A stretch of DNA of 13,294 nucleotides from DASQGA01 sp035535315 (lineage in GTDB: Bacteria > Actinomycetota > Thermoleophilia > Gaiellales > Gaiellaceae), in the NCBI GenBank assembly GCA_035535315.1, contig DATLQD010000187.1, forward strand, positions 1 through 13,294, in the 5' to 3' direction. The notes below the pieces were generated by a model, which saw only the letters and a program-made list of their open reading frames with translations, ran no database searches and was not told the origin of the DNA. This document shows positions 5,938 to 11,360 of this stretch, piece by piece (within the stretch, counting starts at the first letter, position 1; each line of letters begins with the position of its first letter). The translations under genes and the position numbers were made by a program.

Positions 5938-6315
5938 ATGCGAGGAGCTAGGCACCGCCGCCGCAATCGCGGCCGCTGGGCGGTTCGCGCCCGCGTCGAG
6001 CGGTTCGTGGAGCCTGCCATTCTGCTCCTCCTGCGCGAGCGGCCAATGCATGGGTACGAGCTCTTGGAGCTCGTCCCGGAGCTGACTCGGAACGAGCGGG
6101 TCGACGTTGGGGGCCTCTACCGGATCCTCCGCGCCCTCGAGGACGAGTCCGTCGTGACCTCCGAATGGAGCGCCGAGCTACCCGGCCCGGCCAAGCGGAC
6201 GTACACGCTGACCGACTCCGGCCGCCGTTTGCTCGACCAGTGGGCGGAGGCCCTCCGCGAAACCGAGAGCGTGGTCGCCGCCTTTCTCGAGCGCTACGAG
6301 GGCGAAAGGAGGTGA
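5938..6315 (+). CDS. PadR-family transcriptional regulator
   Basis: A 125-aa PadR-like winged-helix repressor. After a basic N-terminal arm (MRGARHRRRNRGR) comes VERFVEPAILLLLRERPMHGYELLEL, the hallmark first helices, then LTRNERVDVGGLYRILRALEDESVV (recognition helix and GxLYxxLxxLE motif), the wing GPAKRTYTLTDSGRRLL, and a C-terminal dimerisation helix (WAEALRETESVVAAFLERY). Members repress neighbouring transporter or stress genes and often their own. ATG 5938 is chosen because a longer frame would start inside the divergent gene and cross the operator. No Shine-Dalgarno precedes it. The next small gene starts 4 bp after the stop. Confidence 0.9.
   Translation: MRGARHRRRNRGRWAVRARVERFVEPAILLLLRERPMHGYELLELVPELTRNERVDVGGLYRILRALEDESVVTSEWSAELPGPAKRTYTLTDSGRRLLDQWAEALRETESVVAAFLERYEGERR
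6307..6312 (+). promoter_or_regulatory. Strong Shine-Dalgarno (AGGAGG) for the 59-aa gene
   Basis: AAAGGAGGTGATT is a nearly complete anti-16S match at the end of the PadR gene, 7 nt before ATG 6320. It is the best ribosome binding site in the window. It decides that the short downstream frame is a real gene. Confidence 0.75.
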
Positions 6316-6319
6316 TTCG

Positions 6320-6499
6320 ATGCATCGGAGACACATGCGCGGACGTTGCGGCCCTGGAGGTCGCCGCCGCTACCCGAACCGGGAGGAGTGGCTTCGCTCC
6401 CTCGAGGAGTACCAGAAGGATCTGGAGCAGGAAGTCGCGGACGTCGCGGACCTGATCCGCCGCCTGAAGGAGGAGCGAGCCGAGACCACGACGGTCTAG
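6320..6499 (+). CDS. Small (59 aa) basic/coiled-coil protein co-transcribed with PadR regulator
   Basis: A 59-residue frame starts at ATG 6320, 7 nt after a near-perfect AGGAGG and 4 bp after the PadR stop. The N-terminus is Arg/Gly/His-rich with one Cys (MHRRHMRGRCGPGGRRRYPN). The C-terminal half is a charged heptad-like helix (EEWLRSLEEYQKDLEQ, then VADVADLIRRLKEERAE). This layout recalls the small DUF5320-type proteins (Gly/Arg head, coiled-coil tail) often found beside PadR genes, but I cannot confirm membership. It could be a PadR co-factor, a small DNA- or metal-binding protein, or a subunit partner. A hairpin terminator follows at once. Confidence 0.7.
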   Translation: MHRRHMRGRCGPGGRRRYPNREEWLRSLEEYQKDLEQEVADVADLIRRLKEERAETTTV

Positions 6500-6511
6500 C
6501 GTCTGGGGCGC

Positions 6512-6544
6512 GCGAAGGGCCCCCGCGTTGCCGGGGTCCTTCGC
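6512..6544. terminator. Hairpin terminator after padR-small protein unit
   Basis: GCGAAGG (6512-6518) pairs with CCTTCGC (6538-6544). The stem continues through a G-T wobble and four C-G pairs to a 9-nt loop. It begins 12 bp after the stop of the 59-aa gene. No T tract follows, so it may be a Rho-assisted or pause-type terminator. Confidence 0.6.
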
Positions 6545-6579
6545 CCGCCGCGACCGTGGCTGTGGTACCCGCGACCTAC

Positions 6580-6619
6580 GCTTAATCAGGCGTTAACGCT
6601 GCTCAATGGTCGGTTAAGC
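6580..6619. promoter_or_regulatory. Symmetric GTTAA-rich element upstream of htrA-like gene (putative operator)
   Basis: A 10-bp perfect palindrome GCGTTAACGC (6590-6599) is flanked by GCTTAA (6580-6585) and its reverse complement TTAAGC (6614-6619). GTTAA recurs at 6592-6596 and 6613-6617. This lies just upstream of the -10 hexamer of the protease gene, where a response regulator or repressor would act. HtrA genes are commonly under two-component control; no such regulator is present here. Confidence 0.4.
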
Positions 6620-6629
6620 ACGTGATGGC

Positions 6630-6635
6630 TATAAC
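6630..6635 (+). promoter_or_regulatory. Putative -10 hexamer TATAAC of htrA-like gene
   Basis: TATAAC (5 of 6 to TATAAT) ends 7 nt before ATG 6643, supporting a leaderless start at that ATG rather than at GTG 6622 or ATG 6625, which lie upstream of it. No clear -35 at 17 nt; the GTTAA-rich element occupies that region. Confidence 0.5.
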
Positions 6636-6642
6636 CAGCGCC

Positions 6643-7809
6643 ATGAAATCATTCCTCGCTCTCGTAGCCGCGGCGCTCCTCGGTGGCGGCGCTGCTCTCG
6701 GCGTCGGCACGGCCATCTGGGACGGCGGCACCACCACCGTCATCAACTCACCCGCCGCAAGCGACTCATCTCTGACCTCCCAGCCCGAGCCCGTGGCCAG
6801 CTCCGACACTGCGGGCATCGCGCAGCGCATCTACAAGACGGCCGCACCGGGTGTCGTCCAGGTGACCTCGAACGTCGTCGCCACGGATCCGGTCTTCGGC
6901 CAGCCGCAGCGCGGGCAGGCGCTCGGCTCCGGCTTCGTGATCGACAAGGCCGGGCACATCCTCACGAACTTCCACGTCGTCGAAGGCGCCAGAGAAGTCT
7001 TCATCAACTTCACGGGCGACGACAGGTACAAGGCCAAGATCGTCGGTACCGACCCCTCGACGGACCTGGCCGTCCTCCAGATCGACGCACAGTCTCGGGC
7101 TCTCACGCCTCTTCCTCTTGGAAACTCCGACGAGCTCCAGGTCGGCGCGCCGGTCGTGGCGATCGGGAACCCGTTCGGCCTCGACCGCACGGAGACCGCC
7201 GGGATCGTGAGCGCGCTCCAGCGTGAGATCCAGGCTCCGAACGGCTTCACGATCGACAAGGTGATCCAGACCGATGCAGCCATCAACAAGGGCAACTCGG
7301 GCGGGCCGCTCCTCGATGCCAACGGCAAGGTAATCGGCATCAACTCACAGATCGAGACCGGCGACAGCGGGACGGGCAACGTCGGCATCGGCTTCGCAGT
7401 CCCGATCAACACTGTGCGGGAGGTCGCCTCCGAAATCATCAAAACCGGCAAGGTCGAGCACGCGTATCTCGGGGTCAAGATGCAGACGATCGACGACACG
7501 CTCGCCAAGACCGCTCGCCTCCCCGCCCAGAAGGGCGTCATCCTGACGACCGTGCAGGCGGGCAGTCCGGCTGCCGAGGCAGGTTTGAAGGGCGGCACCC
7601 GGTCAGTGGTCGTTGACGGCACCACCTACACCGTCGGCGGAGACGTGATCACGAAGGCCAACGGTCGCGAGCTCGAGTCGGCCGATGAGCTCCGCGAGAT
7701 CGTCACCTCGAAGGATCCCGGCGACAAGTTGTCTCTCGAAGTCCACCGTGACGGCTCGACGGAGACCGTCACCGTAACGCTTGGCTCCCAGCCGCCCAAC
7801 GCGAGCTAG
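6643..7809 (+). CDS. HtrA/DegP-type trypsin-like serine protease with PDZ domain
   Basis: A 388-aa membrane-anchored quality-control protease. MKSFLALVAAALLGGGAALGVG is an uncleaved-looking N-terminal membrane segment, followed by a Ser/Pro-rich linker. The trypsin domain carries the full triad: His111 (TNFHVV), Asp141 (STDLAVL) and Ser219 (GNSGGPL). A PDZ domain spans about 285-380 (HAYLGVKMQ, GVILTTVQAGSPAAEAGLKGG, GGDVITKANGRELES). It would degrade or chaperone misfolded exported proteins outside the membrane. ATG 6643 is chosen over GTG 6622/ATG 6625 because TATAAC ends 7 nt before it and the anchor begins there. It stands alone, with hairpins on both sides. Confidence 0.93.
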   Translation: MKSFLALVAAALLGGGAALGVGTAIWDGGTTTVINSPAASDSSLTSQPEPVASSDTAGIAQRIYKTAAPGVVQVTSNVVATDPVFGQPQRGQALGSGFVIDKAGHILTNFHVVEGAREVFINFTGDDRYKAKIVGTDPSTDLAVLQIDAQSRALTPLPLGNSDELQVGAPVVAIGNPFGLDRTETAGIVSALQREIQAPNGFTIDKVIQTDAAINKGNSGGPLLDANGKVIGINSQIETGDSGTGNVGIGFAVPINTVREVASEIIKTGKVEHAYLGVKMQTIDDTLAKTARLPAQKGVILTTVQAGSPAAEAGLKGGTRSVVVDGTTYTVGGDVITKANGRELESADELREIVTSKDPGDKLSLEVHRDGSTETVTVTLGSQPPNAS

Positions 7810-7818
7810 GGCAGCCTA

Positions 7819-7840
7819 GGGCCCCCTCCCCTCGGGGCCC
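7819..7840. terminator. GC hairpin after htrA-like gene
   Basis: GGGCCCC (7819-7825) pairs with GGGGCCC (7834-7840) around an 8-nt loop, 9 bp after the protease stop. A second GGGGGCCC at 7890-7897 can pair with the same left arm and enclose the 7845-7881 hairpin, so two folds compete. Confidence 0.45.
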
Positions 7841-7844
7841 GAAC

Positions 7845-7881
7845 CTTCCGTCGAGCCTGACACGAGTCGGCTCGACGGAAG
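7845..7881. terminator. Perfect 13-bp stem-loop, probable terminator of htrA-like gene
   Basis: CTTCCGTCGAGCC (7845-7857) and GGCTCGACGGAAG (7869-7881) are perfect complements with an 11-nt loop. It lies between two plus-strand genes. No T tract follows. Confidence 0.6.
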
Positions 7882-7938
7882 CATAGGTCGGGGGCCCGTC
7901 TCGCCTGCCCGGGCCTCCGACCTTCTCTCCCACGCTCG

Positions 7939-7944
7939 TAGACT
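7939..7944 (+). promoter_or_regulatory. Putative -10 hexamer of the ligase gene
   Basis: TAGACT (TANNNT) ends 6 nt before GTG 7951. The AGGAG at 7945-7949 leaves only 1 nt before the GTG, too short for a working Shine-Dalgarno, so a leaderless start is more likely. Confidence 0.4.
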
Positions 7945-7950
7945 AGGAGC

Positions 7951-9006
7951 GTGATTCCGCACGCCTTCGGCCGTTCGTCGCCGTGGTCGGTGGGCGTCGA
8001 GGAGGAGCTCTTCGTTGTCGACGCGGCGACGCTCGCGCCGGTACCGGCGCCGCCCGAGGCGCTCGACGGTCGCCGGCTGAAGCGGGAGCTCTTCGCCGCC
8101 GTTCTCGAGCTGAACACGGAGCCGTGCGCCACCGTCGCCGAGGCGGCCGAGGAGCTCGAGCAGCTGCGCCGCGAAGCACGGCGGCACGCGAGGGAGGCGG
8201 GATTCGCCGTCGCCGCCTGTGCGACCTGGCCCACGGCTCGTCCCGAGGAGCAGGAGATCACGTCTGACGAGGGCTATCTCCAGTTCGTCGAGTACGCGGG
8301 GCCGACTGCCCGCCGCCAGCTCTGCTCGGGGCTCCATGTTCACGTCGGGGTGGAGAGCCCGGAGGCGTGCATGGCCGCGCTCGAGGCCGTGCTCCCCTGG
8401 CTTCCGCTCGTCCTCGCCCTCTCGGCGAACTCGCCCTACGTTGCCTCGGAGGAGACCGGGCTCGCCTCGGCGCGGGCCGAGATCCTGAGCCTCCTCCCGC
8501 GTTCCGGGGCGCCGCCGGTCTTCGAGAGCTACCGCGCGTGGGAGCACTTCGCCGAGACGCTCGTCCGGCTCGAGCTCGCGGACCAGATCACCCGCATCTG
8601 GTGGGACGTCCGCCCGCATCCGCGTTTCGGCACCCTCGAGCTCCGCATGCCGGACCAGCCGACCCGGCTCGACGTGACGGTCGCCTTCGCCGCGCTCCTG
8701 CAGGCGCTCGTCGCCGGAGCGCGACCGGGGCCCCCGGCGGACAGGGGGTTCTACGCCCAGAACCGGTGGGCAGCCCTTCGCTTCGGACGCGACGCGCGCC
8801 TCGTTCACCCGGACGGGGACCGGCTCAGCACGGTGGAGGAGCTCTTCGATGAGCTGACAGGCGTCCTGGGACCTACCTTCGATGAGCTCGGAACGGCCGC
8901 GCTCCTCGAGCCGCTGCGCGGTCTCGACCAGGCAGGGGCTCAACTCGAGCTCGGACGCGGCGAAGGCCTCGAGGCCGTGTGCCGCAGCCTCGTCGACCTC
9001 ACGTAA
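7951..9006 (+). CDS. Carboxylate-amine ligase, YbdK family (glutamate-cysteine ligase type 2 fold)
   Basis: A 351-aa GCS2-family ligase, close to the usual ~370 aa. WSVGVEEELFVVD (residues 12-24) is the N-terminal signature, FAAVLELNTEPC (48-59) the substrate-site segment, and SGLHVHVGV (126-134) the metal/ATP-site histidines. FGTLELRMPDQPT then matches the family's 'GTlE.R..D..pt' motif. Family enzymes join glutamate to an amine with ATP, and YbdK itself has weak glutamate-cysteine ligase activity. With an SigR/RsrA-like thiol-stress pair two genes downstream, a role in low-molecular-weight thiol synthesis is plausible but unproven. The start is GTG 7951; a longer frame has no supported start. 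The HMA gene begins 13 bp after the stop. Confidence 0.88.
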   Translation: MIPHAFGRSSPWSVGVEEELFVVDAATLAPVPAPPEALDGRRLKRELFAAVLELNTEPCATVAEAAEELEQLRREARRHAREAGFAVAACATWPTARPEEQEITSDEGYLQFVEYAGPTARRQLCSGLHVHVGVESPEACMAALEAVLPWLPLVLALSANSPYVASEETGLASARAEILSLLPRSGAPPVFESYRAWEHFAETLVRLELADQITRIWWDVRPHPRFGTLELRMPDQPTRLDVTVAFAALLQALVAGARPGPPADRGFYAQNRWAALRFGRDARLVHPDGDRLSTVEELFDELTGVLGPTFDELGTAALLEPLRGLDQAGAQLELGRGEGLEAVCRSLVDLT

Positions 9007-9019
9007 CCTGACATAGCTT

Positions 9020-9232
9020 ATGCCCGTCCAGTCGGAGACCCTGCAGGTGACCGGCATCCGCTGCGAGCGCTGTGTCATGCGCCTCGGCGCCGTCCTCGAG
9101 CCGGTCGAGGGAATCGAGTCCGCGAGCGCCACCCTCATGGGCGAGGTAACCCTCGCGTGGGACGACGAGCGTGTCCGGCGCGAGGAGATCATCGCCACCA
9201 TGACCGGCGCCGGCTTCCGCCCGCTGGAGTGA
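9020..9232 (+). CDS. Heavy-metal-associated (HMA) domain protein, CopZ-like
   Basis: A 70-aa single HMA (ferredoxin-like beta-alpha-beta-beta-alpha-beta) domain. The metal-binding loop reads VTGIRCERCVMRL with Cys15 and Cys18, matching GMxCxxC except that the usual Met is Ile13. The rest follows family layout: VLEPVEGIESASATLMGEVTLAWDDERV, then EIIATMTGAGFRPLE. Such proteins carry Cu(I) or other soft metals in the cytoplasm or deliver them to P-type ATPases; no ATPase is present here. It lies 13 bp after the ligase gene and may be co-transcribed with it. The SigR-type promoter begins 4 bp after its stop. Confidence 0.85.
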   Translation: MPVQSETLQVTGIRCERCVMRLGAVLEPVEGIESASATLMGEVTLAWDDERVRREEIIATMTGAGFRPLE

Positions 9233-9235
9233 CGC

Positions 9236-9261
9236 GGAATGATGCGCCTCGGCTTTCCGTT
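9236..9261 (+). promoter_or_regulatory. SigR/SigH-type ECF promoter GGAAT-N18-GTT
   Basis: GGAAT (9236-9240) and GTT (9259-9261) are separated by exactly 18 bp, the consensus described for Streptomyces SigR and mycobacterial SigH promoters. It lies 20 bp before the start of the SigR-like gene, as expected for autoregulation. A second hexamer TAGTGT (9270-9275) ends 6 nt before the ATG and may serve a housekeeping promoter. I scanned the other GGAAT occurrences in the window by eye on both strands and found no other N18-GTT partner. Confidence 0.75.
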
Positions 9262-9281
9262 TGAGCTTGTAGTGTCGGCGC

Positions 9282-9869
9282 ATGAGCGAAACCCATCCGG
9301 AGGGAGAGCCGCGCCGCCTCGCGGAGGAGGCGCGCGACCGCGTTCGCTTCGAGGAGGAGGCACTCGAGCTGGCGGATCAGATGTACAGGGTCGCCCGGCG
9401 GCTCGTCGGCTCGCGGGAGGAGGCGGAGGATCTGGTCCAGGACGCCTACGCGCGCGCCTTCCGAAGTTGGCGCTCCTTCCGGCCGGGTACGAACTTGCGG
9501 GCTTGGCTCTTCCGGATCCTCACGAACCTGAACATCGACCGGGGTCGCCGCGAACAGCGCGCGCCGGACACGCAGCCGATCGAGGAAGGCGACTACTACC
9601 TCTACAACCGGCTCGAGGAGAACGGCGGCGCCACCGACGTGGACGAGGTCGTGGAGCGCCTCTCCCAGGATTCGATCGTGCAGGCTCTGTCTGCCGTCCC
9701 GCATGACTTCCGTGACGTGATCGTTCTCGTGGACATCGGCGACTTCAGCTATCAGGACGCGGCGCAGATCCTGGACATCCCTGTCGGTACCGTGATGTCG
9801 CGCCTCCATCGCGGGCGGCGCCTGCTGAAGCAGGCGCTCGCCGAGTCGGCAGTTGGAGACCGCGCATGA
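9282..9869 (+). CDS. ECF RNA polymerase sigma factor, SigR/SigH-like
   Basis: A 195-aa ECF sigma factor. Region 2 spans about residues 27-92 (YRVARRLVGSREEAEDLVQD, AFRSWRSFRPGTNLRAWLFR, ILTNLNIDRGRR) and region 4 about 131-187 (LSAVPHDFRDVIVLVDIGDF, YQDAAQILDIPVGTVMSRLH, RGRRLLKQAL). The GDYYLYNRL linker and overall layout are those of the SigR/SigH group that responds to thiol-oxidative stress. Its ATGA overlap with a zinc anti-sigma gene and the GGAAT-N18-GTT element upstream make the assignment strong. ATG 9282 is the only sensible start. Expected targets are thioredoxin, thiol-synthesis and repair genes. Confidence 0.9.
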   Translation: MSETHPEGEPRRLAEEARDRVRFEEEALELADQMYRVARRLVGSREEAEDLVQDAYARAFRSWRSFRPGTNLRAWLFRILTNLNIDRGRREQRAPDTQPIEEGDYYLYNRLEENGGATDVDEVVERLSQDSIVQALSAVPHDFRDVIVLVDIGDFSYQDAAQILDIPVGTVMSRLHRGRRLLKQALAESAVGDRA

Positions 9870-10096
9870 TGGATCCGTGCGCCAAGTGCGAGGAGGTGCT
9901 GCAGCCGTTCCTCGACCGGGACCTGACCGACGCGGAGAGGTTCGAGGCCGAAGCGCACCTCTCCCTGTGCGAGTACTGCGGGAAGCGGTATCGGTTCGAG
10001 GCGTCGCTGCGGCGCTACGTTCGCGAAGCGACGATCGAGACGATGCCGCCGGAGCTGAAGCAGCGGCTCGCCGCGCTCCGCACGCCCCTCATCTAG
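9866..10096 (+). CDS. Zinc-binding anti-sigma factor (RsrA/ZAS-like)
   Basis: A 76-aa ZAS-domain anti-sigma factor. Cys5 and Cys8 (PCAKCEEVLQPFLD) and the H31-x3-C35-x2-C38 motif (HLSLCEYC) supply zinc and redox ligands as in RsrA, where disulfide formation releases zinc and frees the sigma factor. The PFLD segment and the C-terminal helix also fit. Compared with Streptomyces RsrA (~105 aa) it is short. It overlaps the sigma gene by 4 bp (ATGA), so translation is coupled; ATG 9869 is a one-codon-shorter alternative. The convergent HTH/LytR_C gene ends 54 bp away, and no clear terminator is seen between them. Confidence 0.87.
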   Translation: MMDPCAKCEEVLQPFLDRDLTDAERFEAEAHLSLCEYCGKRYRFEASLRRYVREATIETMPPELKQRLAALRTPLI

Positions 10097-10150
10097 CCGC
10101 GCGATGTGCGGACGCTGGAGCGAAAGCCCGTCGCCCTCTCCTGAGACGAG

Positions 10151-10822
10151 CTACGTTCCCCGCGCGCGGTCCGAGCCGACGATCACGACCAGGCGGTTTC
10201 GGTCTCCCCCGGACGGGAGCGCCGTGACCCCGACACCGAGTTGGTGGGCGAGCCGCTCCGCGATCTCGGCGGCACCAGGGGGGTAGTAGACGCGTGTGAC
10301 GATGTAGTCGGTGCGCTTTGCATTCTTGACCGTGCCGATGCGATAGGCGAGAGGCCCGCCGACCTCGTTGGCGACCTTCGTGGCGGCGTTCGGGATCCCG
10401 GTTCCGTTGTAGACGTCGACGCGGATCTCCCAGGGCGGGGGAAGCTTCGGGGGTGCTTGCGCCGGACTGTCGGCAGTCGGCGCAATGCCGTAGGGGACGA
10501 GGCCCGGGCTCAAGGCGAAGATGAAGAGGGTTGCAACGGCGAGCGACAGCACGGCGGCCACGATCCAGCGCTTGACGTTCCACCGGGCCCGCGTGGGAAC
10601 CGGCATGCCGGCGAGCTCCAGGGCCTCGCGCTCGGAGACGCCGAGAGCCGTCGCGTAGACGAGGGTGGTGGCGAGAGCTTCGTCGACCGAGGGGAAGCGG
10701 TAGATCCGGTTCTCCTCGAGCGCCCTGACATCGTCCACCTCGAGGTGCGCGCGTGCAGCCGCCTCCTCGAGTGTGAGGCGGCGCTTCTTCCGAACTGTTC
10801 CGAGCGGGGACGTGATCTCCAT
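10151..10822 (-). CDS. Membrane protein with N-terminal helix-turn-helix and extracytoplasmic LytR_C domain
   Basis: 223 aa in three parts. Residues 8-72 form a RodZ-like XRE helix-turn-helix (GTVRKKRRLTLEEAAARAHL, VDDVRALEENRIYRFPSVDE). Residues 86-106 are one membrane helix (WIVAAVLSLAVATLFIFAL). After a Pro-rich linker, about 132-218 form a LytR_C domain (IRVDVYNGTGIPNAATKVAN, then YPPGAAEIAERLAHQLG). The protein would link a cytoplasmic DNA- or protein-binding head to an outside domain found with LytR-CpsA-Psr envelope enzymes. ATG 10822 is chosen because GAGGG lies 4 nt upstream and the HTH begins soon after; a longer frame starts inside the mocA-like gene. It starts 7 bp after that gene's stop, an odd partner for molybdenum genes. 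Confidence 0.82.
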   Translation of the reverse strand: MEITSPLGTVRKKRRLTLEEAAARAHLEVDDVRALEENRIYRFPSVDEALATTLVYATALGVSEREALELAGMPVPTRARWNVKRWIVAAVLSLAVATLFIFALSPGLVPYGIAPTADSPAQAPPKLPPPWEIRVDVYNGTGIPNAATKVANEVGGPLAYRIGTVKNAKRTDYIVTRVYYPPGAAEIAERLAHQLGVGVTALPSGGDRNRLVVIVGSDRARGT

Positions 10823-10829
10823 GCAACCC

Positions 10830-11360
10830 TCAGGATTCTGCGGCTGGGTCCGGCAACCTTCCGAATAGGTCATCGGCACGATCCACGTCTCCTGGAGACC
10901 CGAGGTCGTCGCAGGGCACGAGCACCGGCTGGAGTGCACGTGCACCCTCGCTCGGAACCTCGCCCCAGACCTCCCGCGCCAGGAGCACCGGGTGACCTCG
11001 CTCGCCGTCGTAGGAAGCAGCCAGGAGCGTGCCGGCGCCCGCCCGCCAGGTGGCGATCACGCGGTCGATTGCCCGTGGCTCGAGGGTCGGCCCGTCCGCC
11101 AGGCAGACGACTGCGGCTTTGGCCGATGCGGGAAGGGCCGCGAGGCCGCAGCGAAGTGACGCCCCCGGCCCGCGCGCCCAGTCGGGGCATTCGACGATCC
11201 GGGCTCCTTCGGCTTCGAGGGGATGCGCGCCGGCGACCACGACGATCTCGTCGACTGCGCTCGCTTGGACGCGCTCGAGCACGCCCGGGAGGAGGAGGCG
11301 CTGCTTCGGGGCGCCGAAGCGCGAGGCGGCGCCGGCGGCCAGGACGACCGCGGCGATCAC
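10830..11360 (-). CDS. mocA: Molybdenum cofactor cytidylyltransferase-like NTP transferase (MocA/MobA family)
   Basis: A 176-aa MobA-like nucleotidyltransferase. VVLAAGAASRFGAPK (residues 5-19) is the N-terminal LAAGxSxRxGxxK nucleotide-binding signature. CPDWARGPGASLRCGL (58-73) is the 'G...Sl..Gl' loop and VVCLADGPTL (84-93) the metal-binding LxDxP-like segment, with G in place of the usual Q. RGHPVLLAREVW is the conserved 'g.PvlF....' strand. MocA activates molybdopterin with CTP to the dinucleotide form used by xanthine dehydrogenase-family enzymes, which fits its position behind two such subunits. It is about 15-20 residues shorter than usual, with a tight LLLPGVLERV region. GTG 11360 overlaps the FAD-subunit stop (GTGA). 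Confidence 0.82.
   Translation of the reverse strand: MIAAVVLAAGAASRFGAPKQRLLLPGVLERVQASAVDEIVVVAGAHPLEAEGARIVECPDWARGPGASLRCGLAALPASAKAAVVCLADGPTLEPRAIDRVIATWRAGAGTLLAASYDGERGHPVLLAREVWGEVPSEGARALQPVLVPCDDLGSPGDVDRADDLFGRLPDPAAES

Noticed and set aside
5895..6020. Longer version of the 297-aa protein starting at 6020
   Set aside because: It would overlap the PadR coding start and the operator, and the extra residues look like the antisense of padR.
10823..10945. Longer version of the HTH/LytR_C protein starting at 10945
   Set aside because: It would lie inside the mocA-like gene in another frame. ATG 10822 has a GAGGG at proper distance and the HTH follows directly.
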